This document shows positions 1 through 5,462 of a stretch of 7,724 bases of DNA, piece after piece. Below the pieces are notes generated by a model. That model was given only the letters and a program-made list of their open reading frames with translations, was not told the DNA's origin and did no database searches. Location: assembly GCA_023458835.1 (NCBI GenBank), contig JAEWWY010000401.1, positions 1 to 7,724 on the forward strand. Direction: 5' to 3'. The translations under genes were made by a program, and so were the position numbers. Position 1 is the stretch's first letter, and each line of letters begins with the position of its first letter. This DNA comes from Bacillota bacterium. GTDB taxonomy: Bacteria; Bacillota; Clostridia; Christensenellales; Aristaeellaceae.

Positions 1-279
1 CAGGTGAACAACCTGTCCCGCACGGGGGGGTCCAACACAGCCAACCTGCTGGGGAAGCTCAGGCAGCATGTATACGCCATGCAAACCCTGCAGCAGATCC
101 ACGTGGGCCTGAGGGGGAACAGCCAGCAGGCGGTGGATGTGAGCATGTTTGATACCATTTATACGGTGATCGACACGTTCGATGCCAGGCTTCAAACAGG
201 GCAGCAGACAAAGGAACCGCAAACGCAGCTATTGACGCTGCTCACCGAGCTGAAAACAAAGATTGACGCCATTCAATAG
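1..279 (+). CDS. Unrecognised protein, probably 5'-truncated by the window edge
   Basis: The frame is open from the first base and ends at a TAG at 277-279, just before a strong terminator. A GTG at position 4 could be a start, but no upstream sequence is visible to check for a ribosome binding site, so this may be the C-terminal end of a longer protein. The visible 91-92 residues are hydrophilic and rich in Gln, Leu and Thr. They have helix-like heptad spacing, for example around the LLGKLRQHVYAMQ stretch and the C-terminal LLTELKTKIDAIQ. No signal peptide, membrane segment or catalytic motif is seen. I do not recognise the family. Third positions resemble the neighbouring genes, which supports real coding. 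It is convergent with pyrG. Confidence 0.55.
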   Translation, partial: QVNNLSRTGGSNTANLLGKLRQHVYAMQTLQQIHVGLRGNSQQAVDVSMFDTIYTVIDTFDARLQTGQQTKEPQTQLLTLLTELKTKIDAIQ

Positions 280-285
280 CAAGGA

Positions 286-347
286 CCAAGAAAGACCCCC
301 GATGCCTTCATAAGGCAGCGGGGGTCTTTCTTGGCGCAATTATTTTT
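286..347. terminator. Strong intrinsic terminator between convergent genes
   Basis: A perfect 16-bp stem pairs 286-301 with 319-334. After one A/G mismatch (302/318) it continues as a 6-bp stem (303-308 with 312-317) around a CAT loop. On the plus strand the hairpin is followed by a T-rich stretch ending in TATTTTT at 340-346, the usual intrinsic terminator form for the gene ending at 279. That T-tract is the complement of the last codons and stop of pyrG. In the minus direction the hairpin lies just past the pyrG stop but lacks a good U-tract. Bidirectional use is therefore likely but less certain for pyrG. Confidence 0.9.
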
Positions 348-1935
348 CCATCGCGGCGCGGATGAAGCCTGTAAACAGGGGGTGGGCCCGGTCCGGGCGG
401 GATAGGAACTCAGGATGGTATAAAACCGCCGCGTAGAAGGGATGGCCCTTTACCTCAAAGACCTCCGGGTATCCTTCCTCCTCGCACCGGCCTGTGCACA
501 GGTATCCCTTTTCCGCCAGCGCGCCCACATAGATGGGGGCCACCTCGTAGCGGTTGCCGTGGCGCTCCCTGACCGTATCACTGCCGTAAAGGGAACGGAC
601 CAGCCCGTCCTGCAAAAGCACGGTGCCGGCTCCCATGCGGGCGGCGCTGCGGTTCCCGTTTTTCAACAGCCTGCTTTCAGGAATGTACACCACGGGATGG
701 GGCGTCTGCGGGTCCACTTCGGCGGAATTGGCGCTTGAAAGCTGCAGCAGATTCCGGCAGGCTTCCACCACCGCCAACTGCATGCCAAAGCCGATGGCCA
801 GGAAGGGCACGCGCTGCTGCCTGGCGTAGGCGGCTGCGGCGATCATGCCGTCAGTGCCCCGGTCGCCGTAGCCGCCGGGAACGATGATACCGTCAAACCC
901 GCCAAGCATCCCGGCGGCGTTTTCATCCGTAATGTCCTCGGAGTTGATCCACTCGATGGTCACGGCGGTTTTCCATGCGATCCCGGCGTGGGTGAGGGCC
1001 TCCGCCACGGACAGATAGGCGTCGCGGAGCGCCACATACTTGCCCACCAGCGCCACCTTCACCTGGGATTCGGGATGGCGGGAGCGCTCCAGCATGGCCT
1101 CCCAGCCGCTCATGTCGCAGACGGGATGGTCAAGCCCCAACTGCTCGCAGACGATATCGGCCAGGCCCTCCTCCTCCATCATCAGCGGCACTTCATACAG
1201 GGAGGCCACATCCACGTTTTGCACCACATGGGTGGCCTTCACATTGCAAAACAGCGCGATCTTTTCCTTGGCTTCCCTGGTAATGCGTTTTTCCGTGCGG
1301 CATACGATCACATCCGGCTGGATGCCGATGGCCCGGAGGCTTTTCACCGAGTGCTGGGTGGGCTTTGTTTTCAGCTCCCCCGCCACCGAGATGTAGGGAA
1401 GCAGCGTCACGTGGATAAAGCAGCTATCCTGATCGCCCAAATCCCAGCGCATCTGCCGGATGGCCTCCAGGAAGGGGGCGGATTCCATATCGCCCACCGT
1501 GCCGCCGATCTCCACCAGCGCGATATCCGCGCCGCTGTTTTGGGCGGCGCCCCGGATGGCCTGCTTGATCTCGTTGGTCACATGGGGCACCACCTGCACG
1601 GTGCCGCCCTTGTAATCGCCGCGCAGCTCACGCTCCATCACCAGCTTGTGGATTTTGCCGGTGGTGACGCTGGCCTCCCCCGTAAGGAGCACATCCGTAA
1701 AGCGCTCATAATGGCCAAGGTCCAGGTCGGCGGCCACGCCATTGTCGGTAATAAAGGCTTCGCCATGCTGCAGGGGGCTCAAAAGGCCCGGGTCCACATT
1801 ATAATAGGGATCCATTTTCTGAAGGGACACCTTGAACCCACGGGCCTTTAGCAGGCGGCCCAGGGAAGCGGTGGTGATGCCTTTACCCAGGGAGGATACG
1901 ACGCCGCCGGTGACGAAGACGAATTTCGTAGCCAT
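340..1935 (-). CDS. pyrG: CTP synthase (PyrG) with a cysteine-less glutaminase site
   Basis: CTP synthase converts UTP, ATP and a nitrogen donor to CTP in the cytosol, the last step of de novo pyrimidine nucleotide synthesis. The product is 531 residues, normal for the family. I chose the ATG at 1935 because the protein then begins MATKFVFVTGG as homologues do, and AAGGAG lies 9 bases upstream; an in-frame ATG at 1992 would add 19 atypical residues. The synthetase domain (about 1-270) has the P-loop-like VTGGVVSSLGKG (8-19), K40, D72, VEIGGTVGD (141-149) and KTKPTQHSVK (189-198). The class I glutaminase domain (about 293-531) has VPGGYGDRG (352-360), ANSAE (402-406), RYE and YHPEF. The nucleophile elbow, normally GICLGMQ or similar, reads AIGFGMQ: Gly382 (codon 790-792) replaces the catalytic Cys. 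RHRHRYE is altered to RHGNRYE. The enzyme should still work with free ammonia, but glutamine use is doubtful (inference). Confidence 0.96.
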   Translation of the reverse strand: MATKFVFVTGGVVSSLGKGITTASLGRLLKARGFKVSLQKMDPYYNVDPGLLSPLQHGEAFITDNGVAADLDLGHYERFTDVLLTGEASVTTGKIHKLVMERELRGDYKGGTVQVVPHVTNEIKQAIRGAAQNSGADIALVEIGGTVGDMESAPFLEAIRQMRWDLGDQDSCFIHVTLLPYISVAGELKTKPTQHSVKSLRAIGIQPDVIVCRTEKRITREAKEKIALFCNVKATHVVQNVDVASLYEVPLMMEEEGLADIVCEQLGLDHPVCDMSGWEAMLERSRHPESQVKVALVGKYVALRDAYLSVAEALTHAGIAWKTAVTIEWINSEDITDENAAGMLGGFDGIIVPGGYGDRGTDGMIAAAAYARQQRVPFLAIGFGMQLAVVEACRNLLQLSSANSAEVDPQTPHPVVYIPESRLLKNGNRSAARMGAGTVLLQDGLVRSLYGSDTVRERHGNRYEVAPIYVGALAEKGYLCTGRCEEEGYPEVFEVKGHPFYAAVLYHPEFLSRPDRAHPLFTGFIRAAMEK

Positions 1936-1954
1936 AAGGGACGCTCCTTTTACG

Positions 1955-1989
1955 CAAAATGAAACGCCGGTCCAGCGGACGCTGCCGGC
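1955..1989 (-). promoter_or_regulatory. Hairpin in the pyrG leader, possible attenuator
   Basis: On the minus strand the pyrG leader contains a GC-rich hairpin. A 5-bp GCCGG/CCGGC stem (1985-1989 with 1966-1970) continues into CAGC/GCTG (1981-1984 with 1973-1976) around a 4-base loop, with a 2-base bulge at 1971-1972. It is followed by GTTTCATTTTG, a moderately U-rich tail, which gives it the outline of a weak intrinsic terminator upstream of the ribosome binding site. In Bacillus, pyrG is controlled by a leader terminator together with G-run reiterative initiation. The hairpin could be an analogue, but no competing antiterminator is evident and the tail is imperfect. Confidence 0.35.
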
Positions 1990-2005
1990 CAATGCAAAAA
2001 CACAA

Positions 2006-2041
2006 TGCGTATATTGTAATAGCTGTGTAGGAACATGTCAA
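2006..2041 (-). promoter_or_regulatory. Predicted sigma-A promoter of pyrG
   Basis: Read on the minus strand, a perfect -35 TTGACA (2041-2036) is followed by a 17-base spacer and a -10 TACAAT (2018-2013, 5 of 6 to consensus). The start point should be near A2006, giving a leader of about 70 bases before the pyrG ATG. The predicted transcript starts AUUGUG rather than the GGGC type known for pyrG in some Gram-positive bacteria. The -35 box is two bases away from the T-tract of the terminator of the upstream operon, so pyrG appears to be transcribed independently. Confidence 0.8.
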
Positions 2042-2077
2042 GGAAAAATTCCCCCGCCGGAAGGAGATTTCCGGCGG
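2042..2077 (-). terminator. Intrinsic terminator of the leftward three-gene operon
   Basis: On the minus strand a perfect 9-bp stem (CCGCCGGAA, 2077-2069, with TTCCGGCGG, 2062-2054) with a 6-base loop is followed within a few bases by AATTTTT (2050-2044). It lies 14 bases past the stop codon of the metallo-hydrolase gene and immediately before the pyrG promoter. Confidence 0.85.
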
Positions 2078-2090
2078 CTGCCAAAGCCCC

Positions 2091-2756
2091 TCAGTTTCCG
2101 AACGACACGGGCAGGGAACGCGGCGTAAGCAGCGCCACCCGGGGTTGCTGGGACAGGTCTTCCCTGGTAACGCGCAAAAGCGGCATGGGGGTTGGATACA
2201 CATCCAGCGCCTTCAAAAAATCCTCCACCGGGGCGATGGGCAGCCTGCCGCTTGCGGCGGTGCGGTAATGCATGGGGAGGATGATCCGGGGCCCAAGCGC
2301 GCGGCACAAATGCACCGCCTGACGGGCGTCGATAGTGTAGTAGCCCCCTACCGGCACCATTACAACATCCACCCGGCCCAGGGCATCTATGTCCGCCGGC
2401 TGAAGGCTGTGGCCCAGATCGCCCAGGTGCAGCAGCCGAAGGCCATCCATCTCTATCAGGAATATCATGTTCCTGCCGCGGCGGGCGCCCTGCTCCTCAT
2501 CGTGGAAGGAGGGAAAGCCCGTCACGCGCATGCCGGGCAGAGGGTCGAACGCACCCTCGCTCCTTAATACGATGGGGTTCCCTTCCACCAGCGATATATT
2601 GTTGTGGTCATGATGCTCATGGCTGACGGTGACCGCTTCCCCCTGCAGCCGGCCCATGGGGTAGCCTACGGACGCGTCGTAGGGGTCGGTAACAAGGGTG
2701 TGTCCGTCCGCCGCTTCCAGGGTGAACAGCGCGTGCCCGTAATAGGTGATGATCAT
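2091..2756 (-). CDS. Metallo-beta-lactamase-fold hydrolase (UlaG/UPF0173-like)
   Basis: The product is a predicted cytosolic metal-dependent hydrolase of 221 residues, last gene of the leftward operon. The ATG at 2756 is preceded by GGGAGGAG and overlaps the stop of the upstream gene as ATGA; an upstream in-frame ATG at 2792 lies inside the neighbouring gene and is less likely. Visible family marks are the N-terminal YYGHALF and DPY strands, the metal motif HxHxDH as HEHHDH (46-51), SFHDEE (83-88) with a ligand-type His85, HLGDLGH (110-116) with Asp113, and PMHY (161-164) with His163. This is a complete dinuclear metal site. The pattern, including HDH followed by NN and the RGRN segment near 93-96, fits the small stand-alone branch annotated as UlaG-like or UPF0173, whose substrates are mostly unknown. 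No signal peptide is present. The fold is nearly certain; the substrate cannot be predicted. Confidence 0.9.
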   Translation of the reverse strand: MIITYYGHALFTLEAADGHTLVTDPYDASVGYPMGRLQGEAVTVSHEHHDHNNISLVEGNPIVLRSEGAFDPLPGMRVTGFPSFHDEEQGARRGRNMIFLIEMDGLRLLHLGDLGHSLQPADIDALGRVDVVMVPVGGYYTIDARQAVHLCRALGPRIILPMHYRTAASGRLPIAPVEDFLKALDVYPTPMPLLRVTREDLSQQPRVALLTPRSLPVSFGN

Positions 2757-3298
2757 TGTCCTCTCTCCTCCCGCATCTTCCGGTTCAGCCACTCGGCCAG
2801 CAGCTTCCCTGCCAAAGCCGGCAGGGGCTCTTTTTTTCGCAAAAGCTCCGCCAGATAGGGCGGAAGGTAATCGGCCAAAGAAAGAATGGAAGCTTCCCCC
2901 GCCTCAACGGCCTTGGCCACGTGGCGCACAGCCCATAAGGGCTGGCAGGCTGTATCGCCGGGATGCTCATACAGCATCCGGCACAGCGACCAAAGGTTCA
3001 GGTATTTTTCCTCCGACGGCCTTATAGGCATGTCCATGGGCAGGGAAGCGTCAAGCCGTCCGTAATCCGCTTTTCGCGCATCCAGCAACCACAGCCCACC
3101 CCTTTGCGCCGGGATCAGCCCGGCCGCCCGGAAAAGCCGCGCCCCCCCAGCAGCATCGGAAAGCCTTTTTGGCGCGTCGCTGCACAAAAGAAAATCATCG
3201 CTTTGGGCCCGGCGCAAAAAAGGCGGGCGGCCTTGGAAGCCCGCCTTTTCAAAAAGGGTATTGGCCTCCCGGCGCAGGGCATGTATCAAGTCTGTCAT
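2753..3298 (-). CDS. Uncharacterised protein, middle gene of the DUF1934 operon
   Basis: The product is a 181-residue soluble protein that I do not recognise. It starts MTDLIHALRREANTLFEKAG, continues with a basic and hydrophobic N-terminal half containing RRAQSDDFLLCSD and GGLWLLDARK, and ends in a helix-rich, charged segment (LLRKKEPLPALAGKLLAEW). There is no signal peptide, membrane segment, metal-binding cluster or nucleotide-binding motif. Its reality is supported by exact coupling: its ATG (3298-3296) overlaps the stop of the DUF1934 gene as ATGA, and its own TGA overlaps the ATG of the hydrolase gene in the same way. The ribosome binding site is weak (AGGA about 10 bases upstream), consistent with translation by re-initiation. 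The Leu, Ala and Arg-rich composition matches a compact helical cytosolic protein. A role linked to its neighbours is inferred from coupling only. Confidence 0.75.
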   Translation of the reverse strand: MTDLIHALRREANTLFEKAGFQGRPPFLRRAQSDDFLLCSDAPKRLSDAAGGARLFRAAGLIPAQRGGLWLLDARKADYGRLDASLPMDMPIRPSEEKYLNLWSLCRMLYEHPGDTACQPLWAVRHVAKAVEAGEASILSLADYLPPYLAELLRKKEPLPALAGKLLAEWLNRKMREERGQ

Positions 3299-3738
3299 GA
3301 GGGCGCATCCTGACGCACGAAAAGAACCTTTAATTCATGCATGGCCACAAACTGGCCCTGCAGGTCAAGCTGATATTGCAGCGACACATCGCCCTTTTCC
3401 TCGTTGGCGGAGTATTGTACTTTGGTGGCGTAGATCCCCATTTCCAGATCGCCCATGGGGGTACGGTAATTGCCCTGAAAGCGGCGCCCCTTTTCAAACA
3501 CCATGCTGGTGGCGTAGGAGCCGTCCCTGACCATGGTAACGCTTCCCCTTTCCATATCCAGGGTGATGTGGCTGGTCTCGCCGCTGTCGGGCTGTGTCTC
3601 TTCATAATGCAGGGAAAATCCCCGCTCCGTCTTGTTCAGGTGTCCGGTGGTGACCAGGTGGATCCGCTCCTCCTGCTGACCCTCCTGCTGGCTTTGCCCG
3701 GTGACGGATAATAGCACGGGGATGGAAGGTGAACGCAT
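3295..3738 (-). CDS. DUF1934 family protein (YwiB-like, predicted beta-barrel)
   Basis: The product is a 147-residue cytosolic protein, first gene of the leftward operon. It matches the DUF1934 pattern as I know it: an N-terminal strand (IPVLLSVTG), an EERIHLVTTGHL segment, GFSLHYEE, an ITLDMERGSVTMVRDG pair of strands, VFEKGRR, then TPMGDLEMGIYATKV and a final strand pair ending in HELKVLFV. The alternating pattern of strands and the length fit the small calycin-like barrel reported for YwiB of Bacillus; no biochemical function is established. The ATG at 3738 is preceded by AAAGGGG at a good distance, whereas upstream ATGs are out of frame. In Bacillus, ywiB lies near argS and the pyrG region, so its closeness to pyrG here may reflect old gene order, but that is recall and inference. 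Confidence 0.88.
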   Translation of the reverse strand: MRSPSIPVLLSVTGQSQQEGQQEERIHLVTTGHLNKTERGFSLHYEETQPDSGETSHITLDMERGSVTMVRDGSYATSMVFEKGRRFQGNYRTPMGDLEMGIYATKVQYSANEEKGDVSLQYQLDLQGQFVAMHELKVLFVRQDAPS

Positions 3739-3768
3739 GGCATCATCCCCTTTCCTATGGATAGTATC

Positions 3769-3798
3769 ATTATACCATGAAGGGCCCGGGAATGAAAA
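3769..3798 (-). promoter_or_regulatory. Predicted extended -10 promoter of the DUF1934 operon
   Basis: On the minus strand there is a perfect TATAAT (3774-3769) preceded by TGG, forming a TGnTATAAT extended -10 element. A poor -35 candidate, TTTTCA (3798-3793), is 18 bases upstream. The expected start is near 3762, about 24 bases before the ATG at 3738, leaving just enough room for the AAAGGGG ribosome binding site. Confidence 0.65.
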
Positions 3799-3812
3799 CG
3801 ATTGTTATTTTC

Positions 3813-3841
3813 TTGATGGGCGCTGCCCCGTCTGCTATAAT
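3813..3841 (+). promoter_or_regulatory. Predicted sigma-A promoter of ispE
   Basis: A -35 TTGATG (3813-3818) and a perfect -10 TATAAT (3836-3841) are separated by 17 bases, with a TGC giving an extended -10. The expected start near 3848 leaves only about 15 bases of leader, so the AGGGGG ribosome binding site (3849-3854) would lie at the very 5' end of the mRNA. The promoter is back-to-back with the one for the leftward operon and does not overlap its elements. Confidence 0.75.
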
Positions 3842-3863
3842 CTCACCCAGGGGGTAGATGGAC

Positions 3864-4736
3864 ATGCAGGTGATGGCCCGGGCAAAGATCAATTGGACCC
3901 TTGATGTATTGGGCAGGCAGCCGGATGGGTACCATCAGTTGGATATGCTTTTGCAGTCCGTGGCGCTTTGCGATACCGTCACCCTTGCGCCCGGCGAAGC
4001 GCTGACGCTGCGCCTGTCCCAGGGGGCCAGGGTGCCGGATACGGAGGACAACCTGGTATTGAAGGCCGCCAAGGCGCTGAAGGAGGCCACGGGATGCGAA
4101 AAGGGCGCGGACATTTACCTGCAAAAGAACATTCCCATCGGGGCCGGCATGGGCGGGGGCAGCGCGGATGCCGCGGCGGTGCTGGCGGGGCTGAATAAGC
4201 TCTGGGGGCTTGCGCTGCCCTTGAAGGCATTGCAGAAAATAGGGCTTGCGGCAGGGGCGGATGTGCCCTTTTGTTTGCAGGGCGGCCTGATGCGCGCCAG
4301 GGGCATCGGGGAAGTATTGGAACCGCTTCCCTGCGCGCGGCAGTTCTGGCTGGTGGTGGTGCAGCCCTGCCGGGGCCTGGGCACCAAAAAGGTATTCACC
4401 ACCCTGGAATGGGAGCAGATCCCCGAATCCTCCAGGCCGGATACGCAAGCGGCCATCCTGGCCCTTGAGCAGGGTGACCTGAATGCCCTTTGCCGGGCTA
4501 TGGGCAATGCGCTGCAGCCTACCAGCGAAACGCTGCGCCCGGAGATCCGCAGCGCGGTGCAGGCGCTGCGCTTTGCGGGGGCCCGGCAGGCCATGATGAC
4601 GGGCAGCGGCTCCGCGGTGTACGGCGTGTTCGCCAGCGCCGTGCATGCCCGCTCGGCGCTGGGCGCTTTGAAAAGGCGGTGGCCGGCCTGCTTTATGACC
4701 CACACCTGCCTGGAAGGGCTTATTTTCCAGGAGTGA
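3864..4736 (+). CDS. ispE: 4-diphosphocytidyl-2-C-methyl-D-erythritol kinase (IspE)
   Basis: IspE is the ATP-dependent GHMP-family kinase that phosphorylates CDP-methylerythritol in the MEP pathway to isopentenyl diphosphate, in the cytosol. The 290-residue product has the family marks in order: N-terminal ARAKINWTLDVLGR with the conserved Lys and GYHQLDML, the GHMP glycine loop PIGAGMGGGSADAAA (91-105), GADVPFCL with the catalytic-type Asp133, GIGE, and a C-terminal MMTGSGSAVYGVF. Length is typical (about 280-290). I prefer the ATG at 3864, which is 9 bases from AGGGGG; the ATG at 3858 is only 3 bases from it and adds two residues. The stop is at 4734-4736. No terminator is visible before spoIIR, 63 bases downstream, so read-through into spoIIR is possible. 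Divergent from the DUF1934 operon. Confidence 0.95.
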   Translation: MQVMARAKINWTLDVLGRQPDGYHQLDMLLQSVALCDTVTLAPGEALTLRLSQGARVPDTEDNLVLKAAKALKEATGCEKGADIYLQKNIPIGAGMGGGSADAAAVLAGLNKLWGLALPLKALQKIGLAAGADVPFCLQGGLMRARGIGEVLEPLPCARQFWLVVVQPCRGLGTKKVFTTLEWEQIPESSRPDTQAAILALEQGDLNALCRAMGNALQPTSETLRPEIRSAVQALRFAGARQAMMTGSGSAVYGVFASAVHARSALGALKRRWPACFMTHTCLEGLIFQE

Positions 4737-4740
4737 CCAT

Positions 4741-4769
4741 ACATAGAATATACGGCTGTTGGACACCCT
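4741..4769 (+). promoter_or_regulatory. Weak candidate sigma-F-like promoter for spoIIR
   Basis: spoIIR is known in Bacillus to be transcribed in the forespore by sigma-F (consensus roughly GCATR-N15-GGHRARHTX). Here ACATA (4741-4745) is followed at exactly 15 bases by GGACACCCT (4761-4769). Spacing and position, with an expected start about 11 bases before the ribosome binding site, are right. The match is partial, however: 4 of 5 in the -35 box and three mismatches in the -10 box. This is a suggestion only. Confidence 0.25.
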
Positions 4770-4799
4770 GTATGCAGAAACCGTTAAGGGGGATACTGC

Positions 4800-5405
4800 A
4801 TGCGCAGGGTGTTTTTATGTGCTTTGGCGGCATTGCTTCTGCTGGGCCGCACGGCCTTTGCCCAGACCGAGGAAATGAAATTGCAGGAGGCTTTGGAGAC
4901 GGGGGACATCATCCGCCTGCACGTAGTGGCGGCGGGGGACGATGATGAAAATCAGCGCATCAAGCTGTGCGTGCGGGACAAGGTGCTCGCGGCCTGGCGG
5001 GATGCCCTTTCCCGGCAGGAAACCGCGGGGGATATGATGGACTATCTTGAGCAAAACAGGCAGGCCCTGGAGGACGCGGCCATATCCGCCGCCAAGGAAG
5101 AAGGCTTTTTGGGAAAAGTATCGGCCCAGGTGGGCATATTTCCCTTTCCCGACAGGTGGTATGGGAACGTTTTGGTACCGGCGGGAGAATACAAGGCGCT
5201 GCGCATCGTATTGGGGGAGGGCGAGGGCAAAAACTGGTGGTGCGTGCTTTTCCCCAGCCTGTGTTTGAGCCTTTCCTCCGCCGGGCAGCCGATGCCCGCG
5301 GAACAGTCCATGCCCGCGGAGCAGGCGGAAGGGGATGCGCAGGCGGCTTTTTCCTGGTGGATGGAGGACATTTTTCATGGCTGGCTCCTGTTTACACCCG
5401 TATGA
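4800..5405 (+). CDS. spoIIR: Stage II sporulation protein R (SpoIIR)
   Basis: SpoIIR is made in the forespore, exported across its membrane and activates the SpoIIGA protease in the septum, so that pro-sigma-E is processed in the mother cell. The 201-residue product has a signal peptide (MRR, a Leu/Ala core at 5-16, likely cleavage after TAFA at residue 21). It then has the family block IIRLHVVAAGDDDENQRIKL with VRDKVL (37-63), a helical middle with EEGF, the strand VGIFPFPDRWYG, LVPAGEYKALRIVLGEG and the signature GKNWWCVLFPSLC (143-155). After this conserved end lies an unusual tail of about 45 residues with a duplicated MPAEQ unit and a Trp-rich end. The ATG at 4800 is 7 bases from AAGGGGG. 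In Clostridia spoIIR is often found near ispE (recall), as here. Length is close to the Bacillus protein. Confidence 0.93.
   Translation: MRRVFLCALAALLLLGRTAFAQTEEMKLQEALETGDIIRLHVVAAGDDDENQRIKLCVRDKVLAAWRDALSRQETAGDMMDYLEQNRQALEDAAISAAKEEGFLGKVSAQVGIFPFPDRWYGNVLVPAGEYKALRIVLGEGEGKNWWCVLFPSLCLSLSSAGQPMPAEQSMPAEQAEGDAQAAFSWWMEDIFHGWLLFTPV
5292..5327 (+). repeat. In-frame 18-bp tandem duplication in spoIIR
   Basis: Two adjacent 18-base units start at 5292 and 5310. Their first 15 bases differ at one third-codon position only (GAA/GAG) and encode MPAEQ twice. The duplication falls in the poorly conserved C-terminal tail of SpoIIR, after the NWWCVLFP signature, and keeps the reading frame. Confidence 0.8.
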
Positions 5406-5429
5406 TTTTTTAGAAAGAACGCCATACTT
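5400..5429 (+). promoter_or_regulatory. Predicted sigma-G promoter of sleB-ypeB
   Basis: GTATG (5400-5404) and CATACTT (5423-5429) are separated by exactly 18 bases. The published Bacillus sigma-G consensus is GHATR-N18-CATXHTA, so all five -35 positions fit, and only the last base of the -10 box deviates. The expected start near 5436 leaves about 27 bases to the GTG of sleB. The -35 box overlaps the final codons and stop of spoIIR. sleB is known to be a sigma-G gene in Bacillus, which fits. Confidence 0.65.
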
Positions 5430-5462
5430 TTCCTGAACGGGCAGCAAAAAGGGGGAAGTACC

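Noticed and set aside
988..1851. A 287-codon plus-strand open frame inside pyrG
   Set aside because: It is antisense to the conserved synthetase domain and has a His-rich product without recognisable motifs. It is a shadow of codon bias.
1936..1992. Upstream in-frame ATG giving a 19-residue longer PyrG
   Set aside because: The extra residues match no PyrG N-terminus and would cover the leader hairpin. The ATG at 1935 has a good AAGGAG site and starts the protein where homologues do.
3794..3812. GAAAA/TTTTC inverted repeat between the two divergent promoters, considered as an operator
   Set aside because: Its arms are only 5 bases long, A/T-only apart from the ends, and the inner bases do not pair. 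Such a match is expected by chance in an AT-rich promoter region.
4738..4745. CATACATA after the ispE stop as a sigma-E -10 box for spoIIR
   Set aside because: No suitable -35 sequence lies at the right distance, and sigma-E is active in the mother cell after SpoIIR has acted, so it would be the wrong regulator.
3843..4766. A 307-codon minus-strand open frame opposite ispE
   Set aside because: ispE has all its family motifs on the plus strand. The opposite frame has a low-complexity Arg, Gln and Pro-rich product.
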